DNA from: Winogradskya humida
GTDB lineage: Bacteria; Actinomycetota; Actinomycetes; Mycobacteriales; Micromonosporaceae
Length of the DNA stretch: 64,000 nt
Assembly: GCF_016862215.1 (NCBI RefSeq)
Contig: NZ_BOMN01000111.1
Coordinates: 1-64,000 of the forward strand
Reading direction: 5' to 3'
Shown: positions 7,182 through 16,563 of the stretch, piece by piece
How positions within the stretch are numbered: position 1 is the first letter of the stretch
Layout: each line of letters opens with the position of its first letter
Program-made: the position numbers and the translations under genes
The notes under the pieces: generated by a model
Databases searched by the model: none
What the model saw: only the letters and a program-made list of their open reading frames with translations
What the model was told of the DNA's origin: nothing

Positions 7182-9488
7182 ATGGACAATTTCGTGCGCG
7201 TCCGGGGTGCTGGGGAGCACAACCTGCGGGACATCGACGTCGATATTCCGCGGGACGCGATGGTGGCCTTCACCGGGGTGTCCGGGTCGGGTAAGTCGTC
7301 GCTGGCGTTCGGCACGCTGTACGCGGAGGCGCAGCGACGCTACTTCGAGTCCGTGGCTCCGTACGCGCGGCGGCTGTTGCAGCAGGTCGGCGCTCCGCGC
7401 GTACGGGAAATCTCCGGTTTGCCGCCTGCTGTGGCGCTGCAGCAACGCCGGGGCGCACCCAGCTCGCGATCGACGGTAGGCACCCTGACCACGCTGTCGA
7501 ACCTGCTGCGGATGTTGTATTCACGGGCCGGGACCTATCCGCCGGGGGCGGGACGGCTGGAGGCCGAGGCGTTCTCGCCCAACACCCCGGTCGGGGCCTG
7601 CCCGCACTGCCACGGCCTGGGGGTCGTGCACGACGTCGCTGAGGACCTGCTCGTGCCGGATCCTTCGCTGAGCATCCGCGACGGGGCGATCGCGGCGTGG
7701 CCGGGGGCGTGGCAGGGCGCCAACCTGCGCAGCATCGTCTCCGGGCTGGGCATTGACATCGACAAGCCGTGGCACAAACTGCCGCGGAAGAAACGTGAGT
7801 GGCTGCTGTACACCGATGAGCAGCCGTCCGTGCTGATCAAGCCCGAGCGGGACCGGATCGACTACGGGTACATGGGCATGTTCTGGAGCGCCCGCAAGCA
7901 CGTCATGCACACCCTCGCCGATTCCAAGAGCGAGCGGATGCGCGACCGGGCGTTGCGGTTCGTACGCAGTGTGCCCTGCCACGGCAGCGGCCTGCGTCCG
8001 GAAGCCCTCGCGGTGACCTTCCGCGGCCGGTCGCTGGCCGACGTCAACACCATGCCGTTCTCCGAGCTGGTCACCCTGCTGCACCCTGGTGCCGGCGCGA
8101 GCGAGGCAGCCGTACGACTGTGCGCGGACCTCGTCGCCCGGATCGAGGTGCTGCTCGACCTGGGTCTGGGCTACCTGAGCACCGGGCGCAGCTCGACGAC
8201 GCTGTCACCGGGGGAGGCCCAGCGCCTGCGGATCGCGACGCAGCTGCGATCGGGGCTGTTCGGGGTCGTCTACGTGCTCGACGAGCCGTCGGCGGGGCTG
8301 CACCCGGCTGACGCCGAGCCGTTGCTCGATGTGCTCGACCGGCTCAAGGCGGCGGGCAACTCGCTGTTCGTGGTCGAGCATGATCTGGATGTGGTACGCC
8401 GTGCGGACTGGATCGTCGACATCGGTCCCGGTGCGGGCGAGGCCGGCGGGCGGGTGCTGTACAGCGGCCCGGTCGCGGGCCTCGAGCAGGTTCCGGAGTC
8501 GGCGACGGGTACGCACCTGTTCGGGCGGGCGGCGCCCTTCGAGCATGTCACCCGTACGCCGCAGGGGTGGCTGCAGCTCCGTGGGATCTCCCGGCACAAT
8601 CTGCGCGACGTGTCCGTGGATCTGCCCCTGGGTGTGCTGACCGCGTTCACCGGGGTTTCCGGCTCGGGCAAGTCGACGCTGCTCGCGGAGACGGCGCTGC
8701 TGTCCGGGGAGTTCGACCGGCTGGTTCTGGTCGATCAGCAGCCGATCGGGCGTACGCCGCGCTCGAACCTGGCCACGTACACCGGGATGTTCGACGCGGT
8801 CCGCAAGCTCTACGCGGCGCAGTCGGGGTACAGCGCCGGGCGGTTCTCCTTCAACGTCGCCGAGGGCCGGTGCGAGACCTGCCAGGGGGAGGGGTTCGTC
8901 GCGGTCGAGCTGTTGTTCCTGCCCGGCACGTACGCGCCCTGCCCCAGCTGTCACGGCAAGAGGTACAACGCCGAGACCCTCGAGGTCACCTACCGAGGCC
9001 GGAGCATCGCGGACGTGCTGGCCATGTCCGTCGACGAGGCCGCCGCATTCCTGACCGACGTGCCGGCCGCCGCCCGCGGGCTGGCGACGCTGCGCGAAGT
9101 GGGGCTCGGCTACCTGCGGCTCGGGCAGCCGGCGACCGAGCTCAGCGGCGGTGAGGCCCAGCGCATCAAGCTCGCGACCGAGCTGCAACGGGTCCGCCGC
9201 GGACACGCGCTCTACCTGCTCGACGAGCCGACCGCCGGGCTGCACCCCGCGGACATCGCGCTGCTGCTGCGCCAGCTGCACCGGCTCGTCGACGCCGGCA
9301 ACACGGTCGTACTGGTCGAGCACGACCTGGACACGATCGCCACCGCCGACTGGGTGATCGACCTCGGCCCGGGCGGCGGTGACGCGGGCGGCCGGGTGGT
9401 CGCGGCCGGCACCCCCGCCGACGTCGCCCAGGTCGCGGACAGTGCGACCGCCCGGTTCCTGGCGCCCCGGCTCGCGCCGGATAGGTAA
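7182..9488 (+). CDS. Short UvrA-like ABC ATPase (UvrA paralogue)
   Basis: 768 residues, about 180 shorter than housekeeping UvrA. Both ATPase halves are intact: Walker A GVSGSGKSS (about 28-36) with signature LSPGEAQRLRIATQL (about 340), and Walker A GVSGSGKST (about 490) with LSGGEAQRIKLATEL (about 660). Each half has its own Walker B (VLDEPSAG, LLDEPTAG). The C-terminal zinc module is complete (CETCQGEG, CPSCHGKR). In the first half CPHCHG is present but the second Cys pair is reduced to one (VPCHGSG). The shortening falls in the region that holds the UvrB-binding and insertion domains in true UvrA. Such paralogues are linked to DNA damage tolerance or drug resistance. A role in canonical UvrABC repair is unlikely. 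Confidence 0.88.
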   Translation: MDNFVRVRGAGEHNLRDIDVDIPRDAMVAFTGVSGSGKSSLAFGTLYAEAQRRYFESVAPYARRLLQQVGAPRVREISGLPPAVALQQRRGAPSSRSTVGTLTTLSNLLRMLYSRAGTYPPGAGRLEAEAFSPNTPVGACPHCHGLGVVHDVAEDLLVPDPSLSIRDGAIAAWPGAWQGANLRSIVSGLGIDIDKPWHKLPRKKREWLLYTDEQPSVLIKPERDRIDYGYMGMFWSARKHVMHTLADSKSERMRDRALRFVRSVPCHGSGLRPEALAVTFRGRSLADVNTMPFSELVTLLHPGAGASEAAVRLCADLVARIEVLLDLGLGYLSTGRSSTTLSPGEAQRLRIATQLRSGLFGVVYVLDEPSAGLHPADAEPLLDVLDRLKAAGNSLFVVEHDLDVVRRADWIVDIGPGAGEAGGRVLYSGPVAGLEQVPESATGTHLFGRAAPFEHVTRTPQGWLQLRGISRHNLRDVSVDLPLGVLTAFTGVSGSGKSTLLAETALLSGEFDRLVLVDQQPIGRTPRSNLATYTGMFDAVRKLYAAQSGYSAGRFSFNVAEGRCETCQGEGFVAVELLFLPGTYAPCPSCHGKRYNAETLEVTYRGRSIADVLAMSVDEAAAFLTDVPAAARGLATLREVGLGYLRLGQPATELSGGEAQRIKLATELQRVRRGHALYLLDEPTAGLHPADIALLLRQLHRLVDAGNTVVLVEHDLDTIATADWVIDLGPGGGDAGGRVVAAGTPADVAQVADSATARFLAPRLAPDR

Positions 9489-9524
9489 TTGCTGCCGACG
9501 CGGGTCGGTCTTTCGCGAAACAAG

Positions 9525-10079
9525 ATGGTCTTCGTGCGAAAAACAACAACAGCTGTTCATCTGGCCGTGGTTATGACCGCGGCGCTGGCAATACCGTCCG
9601 CTGCCTCCGCGCACGCCAGGCACCACGAGGTGTGCCGAGGCGTGACGGTCGATCCGGACGCGCCGGTGATCGCCAGGGCAAGTGCCTTCGTCGAGGCACC
9701 GGTGTGGCGGGCCTGGCAGTTGCACACCGGCATCGACGAATGGGATACCTGGATCCCGGAGATCACGCCGGCTCGCAAGCGCACCCCGGGTCCGCTGAGG
9801 CCGGGCTCGGTGTTCGACTGGTCTCCGCAGGGCATGAAGGTCACGTCGACGGTCACCGCCGTCGAGTCGCTGCGGTGTACTGCGTGGGCGGCCCCGGTCG
9901 GCGGCATCGACGGCGTGCACTTGTGGACCTTCAAGAAGGTCCGGGGCGGCACGATCGTGACCACCGAGGAGTCCTGGTCCGGGCCGCCCGTTGAGGTCGA
10001 CGTCCCCGGCAACCAGGCGAGCCTGGACGCTGGCCTGCACGACTGGGTGCAGCGGCTCGAGGAGACCGCCGAGGCCTAA
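9525..10079 (+). CDS. Exported SRPBCC (START-like) protein
   Basis: 184 residues from ATG 9525. Signal peptide: MVFVRKTT, a hydrophobic stretch, then SAASAHA. The mature part is an SRPBCC/polyketide-cyclase-like fold: ASAFVEAPVWRAWQL, GPLRPGSVFDW, LWTFKKVRGGTIVTTEESW. It is clearly a paralogue of the convergent protein encoded at 10076-10714 (shared LRPGSxFxW and KVRGGxxVxTEExW). The stop codons of the two genes overlap by 4 bp. Both have a Cys near the mature N-terminus and one in the central strand (LRCTAW), suggesting a disulfide. SRPBCC domains bind hydrophobic ligands; the ligand here is unknown. The start has no strong ribosome site. Confidence 0.8.
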   Translation: MVFVRKTTTAVHLAVVMTAALAIPSAASAHARHHEVCRGVTVDPDAPVIARASAFVEAPVWRAWQLHTGIDEWDTWIPEITPARKRTPGPLRPGSVFDWSPQGMKVTSTVTAVESLRCTAWAAPVGGIDGVHLWTFKKVRGGTIVTTEESWSGPPVEVDVPGNQASLDAGLHDWVQRLEETAEA

Positions 10080-10714
10080 CGGTGGCAGGAGGCCGTGGTT
10101 TTGAGTTCGGTGAGCCAGGCTTCGAGGCCGGCGCCGAGGTAGGCAGTGGAGGTGGGGATGTCCGCCTCGACCTGGGCGCCGTTCCAGGTTTCCTCGGTGC
10201 GGACCAGGACGCCGCCCCTGACCTTGGTGAAGTTCCAGACGTGGGTGCCCTTGTCGATGGTCAGGCCGTCGCCGATCGCGGGGCCGGTCCAGCGGAGGCA
10301 CTGGTGCTGCTTGAGCTGCTGGATGGTCGAGGTGATCACCAGGGTCGTGGCGGGGGTGGTGGCTGTCTCGGGGACCGGGGTTGTCCAGCGGAACTGCGAG
10401 CCCGGGCGCAGTTTGCCCTTGGTCAGGAGCTTGCTGCTGGTCACCGCCTGCTGCCAGGCCGGCCACCGTTCGACGTCGGTCTGCAGGTTCCAGATGGTGT
10501 CCAGGGGTGCGTTGATCACCGTTTCGGTGCGGTAACGGATTTTCGCGGACGGGTCGACACCCTGGCCGGCGCAGGTCAGCGACGACACGGGTGCGGGCCG
10601 GCCGGTGGGGGCTGCGGCGGCGGGTGAGGCGGCACCGACGGCCACCGTGGTGGCGAGCAGAGCGGCGGCAAGTCCTGCGGGCATGGTGCGTCTCCTCGGT
10701 CGTGGGGTCTTCAC
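10076..10714 (-). CDS. Exported SRPBCC (START-like) protein, paralogue of its convergent neighbour
   Basis: 212 residues from GTG 10714. This start gives the signal peptide a proper basic n-region (KTPRPRRR) before the hydrophobic core and AAAAP. A second start, ATG 10684, has a better ribosome site (GAGGAG) but no basic region, so the start is uncertain. The mature domain shows ETVINAPLDTIWNL, KLRPGSQFRW and VWNFTKVRGGVLVRTEETW. Cysteines at LTCAG and HQCLRW match those of the paralogue, plus an extra CHR at the end. The two genes are arranged tail to tail and probably arose by inverted duplication. Function unknown. Confidence 0.8.
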   Translation of the reverse strand: MKTPRPRRRTMPAGLAAALLATTVAVGAASPAAAAPTGRPAPVSSLTCAGQGVDPSAKIRYRTETVINAPLDTIWNLQTDVERWPAWQQAVTSSKLLTKGKLRPGSQFRWTTPVPETATTPATTLVITSTIQQLKQHQCLRWTGPAIGDGLTIDKGTHVWNFTKVRGGVLVRTEETWNGAQVEADIPTSTAYLGAGLEAWLTELKTTASCHR

Positions 10715-10755
10715 CCCCAGGACTCTGCCGCGATGCCCGTTTGTGCCGCGTCGGT

Positions 10756-13473
10756 ATGCATTGCCTACCTTCGGTTACGGTTGCCGCTGTGTGGACACCG
10801 GGCCTCAAGTCCGACTCGCTGGTCGGCAGGCGTGCCGAGCAGCGGCGGGTGGACGAGCTGATCGGGGCCGCCGGTGCGGGCCGGGGCGCGGCACTGGTCC
10901 TGACCGGCGAGGCGGGCATCGGCAAGACCGCTTTGCTGGAGTACGCGCTGCGGGAGGCGTCCGGCCTCGAGATCGTCCGCTCGGCCGGGTCGGAGTTCGA
11001 GCAGGAGTTGCCGTTCGCGGGGCTGCACCAGTTGTGCGTACCGATCCTGCGGCATCTTCCTGAGCTGTCGGGCCGGCACCGGGCGGCCTTGCAGGTCGCG
11101 TTCGGCCTGGGCGACGGGACGCCGGAGCTGTTCCACATCGGGTTGGCGGTGCTGGAGCTGATGGCGGTGGCGGCTCAGGACCGCCCGCTGCTCTGCCTCG
11201 TGGATGACGTCCAGTGGGTGGATGCGGCGTCGTTGACCGTGCTGGCCTTCCTCGCCCGCCGGATGGGCGCGGACCGGATCTCCATGATCTTCGCGGTCCG
11301 GACACCCGCCGTGACGAGCGAGCTGGGCACGGTGGAATCGCTCGCCGTCGCCGGGTTGAGCGATGAGGACGCGAGGGAGTTGCTGGCGCGGCGGAGCCCG
11401 TTGGTGCTGGACGAGCGGGTGCGCGACAGCCTGGTCGCCGAGGCGCGGGGCAATCCGCTGGCGTTGGTGGAGCTGCCGCGCGCGGGCGGGTTCCTGCTGC
11501 CCGCGACGCCGTCGACGCCGACGCGGATCGAGGAGATCTTTCAGGCCCGGCTGCGGGCGTTGCCGTCCGGGGCCCGGTTGCTGCTGATCGTGGCGAGCGC
11601 CGACCCGACGGGTGATCCGGGGCTGTTGTGGCCGGCCGCTCAGAAGCTGGGGCTGGACGTGACGCGGGCCGCGGCGGAGGCGGCCGGCTCCGGTCTGGCC
11701 GAGTTCGACGCCCGGATCCGGTTCTGCCATCCGCTCGCCCGTTCGGCGGTCTACCGAGCGGCAGCCGTGGAGGAGCGTCGCGCTGCGCACGCCGCGCTGG
11801 CCGAGATCGTCGACCCGGTCGTGGCCCCCGACCGGCGGGTCTGGCATCGCGCGCAGGCCAGCAGCGGACCGGACGACGACGTCGCCGCCGACCTGGAGCG
11901 GTGTGCGTCCCGTGCGCAGGCTCGCGGCGGCGTCGCAGCCACCGCCGCGTTCCTCGAGCGTGCGGTGGCGCTGACCATGGACCCCGCCCTGCGCGTCGAA
12001 CGAACCCTGGCATCGGTTCAGGCCACCCTTGACGCGGGCGGCGCAGACCCGGCCGCGGACCTGCTCACGACCGTCGACGTCGCGGCACTCGACGGATATC
12101 AGCGGGCCCGGGTCGACGTGCTCGGCGGCAGGATCGCTTTCACCCGGCACGGCGACGGCACCGGCCCGATGCTGATGGTGAGCGCCGCACGGCGGCTCGC
12201 GACACTGGACGTGCAGCGCTCGCGGGACTGTTTCCTCGACGGCATCGAGATGGCGTTGTCGGTGGGCCGCGCCCGTGGGGTCATCGACGAGGTGCTGGCG
12301 GCGGCCCGGACCGACGCGCCGCCGGGGGCGTCCCCGGACATCCTGGACGTTCTGATCATGCTGGGTGCGCAGGGGCCCCGCGGCGCGGTTCCGTTGCTCG
12401 CCGGGTTGCCGGGCGACGACGGCCCGTGGTGGGCGCCGCGGCCCGCACTGGCGACGATGATCGCCGCGGAGTTCTGGGACTTCGACACCCATGCCGCCAT
12501 CGCCGGCTGGCTGGAGAAGTCGGGGCGCGAGTCGGGCTCGCCCGCGCTGCTGCGGCTCGGTCTCGGCCAGAAGGCGTGCGAGGCCGTCCTGGTCGGGGAC
12601 GTCGGCCGGGCGATCACCGCGCTCGCCGAGGAGGAGGCGATCGCCGACGCGGTCGGTGACTCGCCGCTGATGTATCCCCGGTTGCTTCTTGCCGCGTGGC
12701 GCGGACGGCGTACCGAAGCTCTCGCGCTCTTCCGCAGCGCCACCGAGGCGGAAGCCGGGCGTGCCGGCGGCCAGGTCACCAACCTGACCTGGACGTCAGC
12801 GACGCTGCACAACGGGCTGGGCAACTATCCGGCCGCGCTGGACGCCGCCCGCAAGGTCGTGGATGACGAACTCTTCCACGTCGGAGGTGCCCTGCTCGAA
12901 CTGATCGAGGCGGCGACCCGGTGCGGCGAACCCGCTCTCGCAGCCCGGGCCCTCGCATCGCTGACCGACCACACCCGGGCCGGTGGCACACCCTCCGCCC
13001 TCGGCGTCGCGGCGTCCGCGCGAGCGCTGGTGACCGGCGTCGAGGACCACTACCGCGAAGCGCTCGGCCATCTCGCTGAGAGCCCGCTCAAACCCTACCG
13101 GGGCCGCGCCCACCTGCTGTACGGCGAATGGCTGCGCCGCCAGGGCCGCCGCCGGGACAGCGTCCAGCATCTGCGAACGGCCCACGACCTGCTGTCAACG
13201 TCCGGAGCCGAGGGGTTCGCCCGGCGTGCCGCGGGTGAACTGCGCGCCGCGGGGGAGAAGGTCAACCGCCCGTCCGAGCAGACCCCCGGCACGCTCACCG
13301 CGCAGGAGATCGCGGTCGCCGGGCTGGTCGCCGCGGGCGCCACGTCCCCCGAGGTCGCCGTCCAGCTCTTCATCAGCAAACGCACGGTCGACGCCCACCT
13401 GCGCAACATCTTCCGCAAACTGGGCGTCACCTCACGCCGGCAACTCAAGGATCAACGCTTCACCCTCGGGTGA
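10756..13473 (+). CDS. LAL-type LuxR-family transcriptional regulator with AAA ATPase
   Basis: 905 residues from ATG 10756; GTG 10791 is an equally possible start and neither has a clear ribosome site. The N-terminal ATPase begins LVGRRAEQRRVDELI, with Walker A TGEAGIGKTALL (about residue 50) and Walker B LLCLVDDVQWVD. A long helical TPR-like middle follows. The C-terminal LuxR helix-turn-helix (about 840-900) reads LTAQEIAVAGLVAAG, then SKRTVDAHLRNIFRKLGV. LAL regulators (MalT-like size) activate carbohydrate or secondary-metabolite genes. It starts close to the divergent SRPBCC gene and is convergent with the discoidin-domain gene. Its target is not evident. Confidence 0.9.
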   Translation: MHCLPSVTVAAVWTPGLKSDSLVGRRAEQRRVDELIGAAGAGRGAALVLTGEAGIGKTALLEYALREASGLEIVRSAGSEFEQELPFAGLHQLCVPILRHLPELSGRHRAALQVAFGLGDGTPELFHIGLAVLELMAVAAQDRPLLCLVDDVQWVDAASLTVLAFLARRMGADRISMIFAVRTPAVTSELGTVESLAVAGLSDEDARELLARRSPLVLDERVRDSLVAEARGNPLALVELPRAGGFLLPATPSTPTRIEEIFQARLRALPSGARLLLIVASADPTGDPGLLWPAAQKLGLDVTRAAAEAAGSGLAEFDARIRFCHPLARSAVYRAAAVEERRAAHAALAEIVDPVVAPDRRVWHRAQASSGPDDDVAADLERCASRAQARGGVAATAAFLERAVALTMDPALRVERTLASVQATLDAGGADPAADLLTTVDVAALDGYQRARVDVLGGRIAFTRHGDGTGPMLMVSAARRLATLDVQRSRDCFLDGIEMALSVGRARGVIDEVLAAARTDAPPGASPDILDVLIMLGAQGPRGAVPLLAGLPGDDGPWWAPRPALATMIAAEFWDFDTHAAIAGWLEKSGRESGSPALLRLGLGQKACEAVLVGDVGRAITALAEEEAIADAVGDSPLMYPRLLLAAWRGRRTEALALFRSATEAEAGRAGGQVTNLTWTSATLHNGLGNYPAALDAARKVVDDELFHVGGALLELIEAATRCGEPALAARALASLTDHTRAGGTPSALGVAASARALVTGVEDHYREALGHLAESPLKPYRGRAHLLYGEWLRRQGRRRDSVQHLRTAHDLLSTSGAEGFARRAAGELRAAGEKVNRPSEQTPGTLTAQEIAVAGLVAAGATSPEVAVQLFISKRTVDAHLRNIFRKLGVTSRRQLKDQRFTLG

Positions 13474-13489
13474 CGCTCCCGCGGCGTCA
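13471..13489. terminator. Bidirectional hairpin formed by two convergent stop codons
   Basis: TGACGC (13471-13476) and GCGTCA (13484-13489) are perfect arms around TCCCGCG. The TGA of the LAL gene is the outer end of one arm, and the complementary TCA is the stop of the discoidin-domain gene on the other strand. It is a compact convergent terminator candidate. Confidence 0.45.
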
Positions 13490-16400
13490 GAACACCTCCA
13501 GAACAGCCAGTTCCGCATTGCCCGTACGCCAGCGCGGCACCGCTACCGCCACGTACCGCGCCTCCGTCCGGGCAGGAAGGTCGTCGTTCCGGGTCGGACG
13601 CGGGATCCGGACCAGGTCGGCGTACTGAATTCCGTCCGTCGACGACTGCACCACCACCGGCACCCGCGGGCCGCTCGACCAGGCGAGACGGAGGCGCGTG
13701 AGGCTGCGTACCGTGCCGAGGTCGACGACCATCCGCCCGGCGGGACCGGGACGCCAGGCCGTGGCGGGGTCGCCGTCGACGGCCCGGGCGGGGGCACCCA
13801 TGCCCTCGGGCAGCGGCGAGGTGGGGAATGTCGTGCGGCCGCGTGCCAGATCAGCCGCCGGAGTGACCGGTCCACCGGGGACGGTCAGCGAACGGCTACG
13901 CCCGCGCGCCAGGTCGACGCGCGCCGACCAGTGCCCGGCGCGCACGATGATCCCCACCCGTTCACCCGGCGGGGCAGTGACGGTGACGTGATGGGAGTCG
14001 GTGACCTCGAACCGGGTCCCTGCCGGCGACCGGCCGTCGACGGTGAAACGGGGCGCTTCGACAACGGCAGATCCGGCGGCGAGCGACGCGAACCAGTCGA
14101 GGCCGTCACCGGTGGCGATCTGGACTCCCCGGTAGAGCCGCCGCGCCGACGGCAGGCCGATCGGTGCGCCGGTCACGGCAACGGCCGTGAGGTTGAAGAC
14201 GCTCAGGAAGCCGTCGACGTCGTCGGCGCGCAGGCCGGACGGCGCGGTCACCGCGGGCCGGGCGGCGGCGCGGGACAGCCCGGACAGGTCGCCGGCGTAG
14301 CCTTCCAGCAACGTCGGTGCGGCGGGGCCGGGTGCCGCCACGACGCTGGTCGCGGTGACAGCGATCGCACGTGCCGGGTCGCGGCTGACGATTCCGGCGC
14401 GGCCGTCGATGTCGATCCAGCCACCTTCGACCGTACGCGTATCAGGCACCGCAACCGCATCGGCCCAGCTGTCCCCGTCCGCCGAGGTCTGCACCACGTA
14501 GGCGCCGGCGTACGCGGCTTCCCAGGACAGTCGCACCCCGGAAACGACCTGGTCAGCACCCAGATCGACGGCGAGCCAGCTGTCCGCGCGGGCACGTTCC
14601 TCCCGTGCGACCGCCCAGCGGGTCTGCTCGTCGCCGTCGACGGCGTGCGCGGCGGGATGAGCCGGGTCCTGCGACGAGGCGAACGGCGTCGCTTGCCGGG
14701 CCAGGTCCGTTCCGGCCTGGTCGAGTACCACGAACGTCCACAGCGAGTAGCCGTACTGGGTGGCGGCCCGCCGTCCGAGCATCCGCACGAAACGCGCGCT
14801 CCGGGCAGGGAAGGCCACCTCCTGCGTACCGCCGATGCTCTGGGGTGCAAGCGTGACCGTCCCCTGCGCGCTGGTGAACGTCCTGGTGCCGGTGAGACCG
14901 GGGACACCGGGCATGGACAGCGCGAATAGGGTCAGCGCGCCCTCGTCCGGGCCGACGCCGGTGGACGCGTACACGACGCTGCCGGTCGGCAGGGTCACGA
15001 AGCCCGCGTAGCCGGAGTTGACCGCGAGAACCGTCGCGGTAGCGTCGAAACCGTCCCGGATGGTCTCGTACGCGGTGCTCGATCGCGCCGTTGCCATGGC
15101 CCCGGCGGGCAGGAACCCCGGGCCGCGGGTGTCGATGAGCCAGTGGTCGTGACGCGGCTGCCAGAGGAAGCGGACGAAGCCGGGCTTGGTCACCGCCGCC
15201 GCGAACCCGTCCTCGGCCTGCTGCGCGGTCAGGCCGACGTCCGCCCCGAAGTCGCGCGTACCGGCCGCCCGCCGGAAGAACTCCCGTGCCGGCAAGGGTG
15301 CGACCGGCCGGCCCCGATGCCGGTGGAACAGGTAGGCGATCGCCAGCTCGGCGCGGGCCTCCGGCTCGTACTTGTCCTCGCCGCTGAACTTGGTGAGCTG
15401 GTACTGCGGGGCGTAGGTGAGGTAGGGCATCATCCGGGCGGCCAGGTCGGCCTCGGCGCGGGCCGCGTCCCGGTCACCCTGGACCTGGGCGAGGAACGCG
15501 AGCGGGAGGATGTCGCGCCCGTACAGGTGATAGCGGTCCGCCACCATCGGCATCACCGGTTCACCGGCGTCGGTGGCGAGCAGCCGCAACGTACGCCAGA
15601 GTTGCTCGCCGTTCGGCTGATGGGTCAGCACCCGCGGCAACGGGCGCCCGGCCACGAGGAAATGGATCGCCGCCCGGCCCGCGGTACGCCACAGTTCCGC
15701 CTGGTAGTGCGGGTTGGCCGAGCCGTGGTTCTCCACGATGAACGTGTCGTACAGGTTGCCGGCCGTGTTGTCGCTGACCCGCCGGCCGTCGACCAGCGCC
15801 GGGTTCGCGGCGTCGGCCGCCGGCAGGCCACTGGCGTTCATCGCCCACAGGTCGAAGCGCTCACGCCACGCCGGGTCGCCGGTCCATGCGACCCCGGGGG
15901 CGAGCGCCTGGGCGTAGACACCCATCTCCTCCAGCTTGGTGTCACCGATCCGGCCGCCGGTCGTGCCGTGCGGTGTCCAGTCGCCGCTGAGCGGGTCGTC
16001 GGCGGTGCCCAGTCCGTACGCGTATGCGGCCTGCCCCTCGGCGATGGCCGTGACGTTGCTCCGGGTCGCCTCGTCGAGGTCGTCCCAGAGGATGCGCGCC
16101 GCCAGTACGAAGTAGAGCTCGAAAGTGGAGTCCCAGAAGAGCCGTCGCCCCCACTCGGCGCCGCCCGCCAGCACGTTCGTGGCAGCGAACCGCCGGATCG
16201 TCGCCAGCGTCCGGGACAGCAGCGTCCCCCGATCGACCCCGGCGAGCTCCGCGTCGTAGTCCTCGACGCCGAGCAGCACGGCGTTGCCGAGGACGGCCGC
16301 GAACCGGAAGTCCGCAGCCTGATACGCGCCGATGCCCGCGTCCCACTGCTGCTCGACCCAGCGGGTGTGCACGTGCAGCAACTCGCGATAGATGTCCGCC

Positions 16401-16501
16401 ACGGCGTCCCTGGCCTGCACCGGCCAGGGCGGACCCGGTGTGACCAGAGCGGCGCCCGCGATGCCGGGCAGAGCGAGAAACCCGCGACGAGAGATCGACA
16501 T
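13487..16501 (-). CDS. Tat-exported protein with discoidin (F5/8 type C) domains
   Basis: 1004 residues. A twin-arginine signal is clear: MSISRRGFLALPGIAGAALV. The first half (about 35-450) is alpha-helical and Trp/Tyr rich, resembling an (alpha/alpha) toroid as in polysaccharide lyases and unsaturated glycan hydrolases. No catalytic set could be assigned. Two F5/8 type C-like sugar-binding modules follow: one at about 600-700 (PFASSQDPAHPAAHAVDGD, WLAVDLGADQVVSGVRLSW) and one at the C-terminus (about 890-1004, ARAVDGDPATAWRPG, MVVDLGTVRSLTRLRLAW). This suggests binding to or cleavage of an external glycan. Divergent from the multicopper oxidase gene with only 62 bp between them. Confidence 0.75.
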   Translation of the reverse strand: MSISRRGFLALPGIAGAALVTPGPPWPVQARDAVADIYRELLHVHTRWVEQQWDAGIGAYQAADFRFAAVLGNAVLLGVEDYDAELAGVDRGTLLSRTLATIRRFAATNVLAGGAEWGRRLFWDSTFELYFVLAARILWDDLDEATRSNVTAIAEGQAAYAYGLGTADDPLSGDWTPHGTTGGRIGDTKLEEMGVYAQALAPGVAWTGDPAWRERFDLWAMNASGLPAADAANPALVDGRRVSDNTAGNLYDTFIVENHGSANPHYQAELWRTAGRAAIHFLVAGRPLPRVLTHQPNGEQLWRTLRLLATDAGEPVMPMVADRYHLYGRDILPLAFLAQVQGDRDAARAEADLAARMMPYLTYAPQYQLTKFSGEDKYEPEARAELAIAYLFHRHRGRPVAPLPAREFFRRAAGTRDFGADVGLTAQQAEDGFAAAVTKPGFVRFLWQPRHDHWLIDTRGPGFLPAGAMATARSSTAYETIRDGFDATATVLAVNSGYAGFVTLPTGSVVYASTGVGPDEGALTLFALSMPGVPGLTGTRTFTSAQGTVTLAPQSIGGTQEVAFPARSARFVRMLGRRAATQYGYSLWTFVVLDQAGTDLARQATPFASSQDPAHPAAHAVDGDEQTRWAVAREERARADSWLAVDLGADQVVSGVRLSWEAAYAGAYVVQTSADGDSWADAVAVPDTRTVEGGWIDIDGRAGIVSRDPARAIAVTATSVVAAPGPAAPTLLEGYAGDLSGLSRAAARPAVTAPSGLRADDVDGFLSVFNLTAVAVTGAPIGLPSARRLYRGVQIATGDGLDWFASLAAGSAVVEAPRFTVDGRSPAGTRFEVTDSHHVTVTAPPGERVGIIVRAGHWSARVDLARGRSRSLTVPGGPVTPAADLARGRTTFPTSPLPEGMGAPARAVDGDPATAWRPGPAGRMVVDLGTVRSLTRLRLAWSSGPRVPVVVQSSTDGIQYADLVRIPRPTRNDDLPARTEARYVAVAVPRWRTGNAELAVLEVF

Positions 16502-16563
16502 GTCTCCACCTTGCGCCCGGCCGGAGCCGGCGTCAAAGCCCGTCGCCGATAGGTAGGTGATTT

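Noticed and set aside
8205..11138. 977-codon minus-strand frame spanning the UvrA-like, SRPBCC and LAL genes
   Set aside because: It crosses three real genes on the other strand and a divergent promoter, and its composition (Arg, Pro, Gln, His) is typical of an antisense frame.
10765..12492. 575-codon minus-strand frame opposite the LAL regulator
   Set aside because: The LAL protein has clear ATPase and LuxR motifs on the plus strand; this frame has none.
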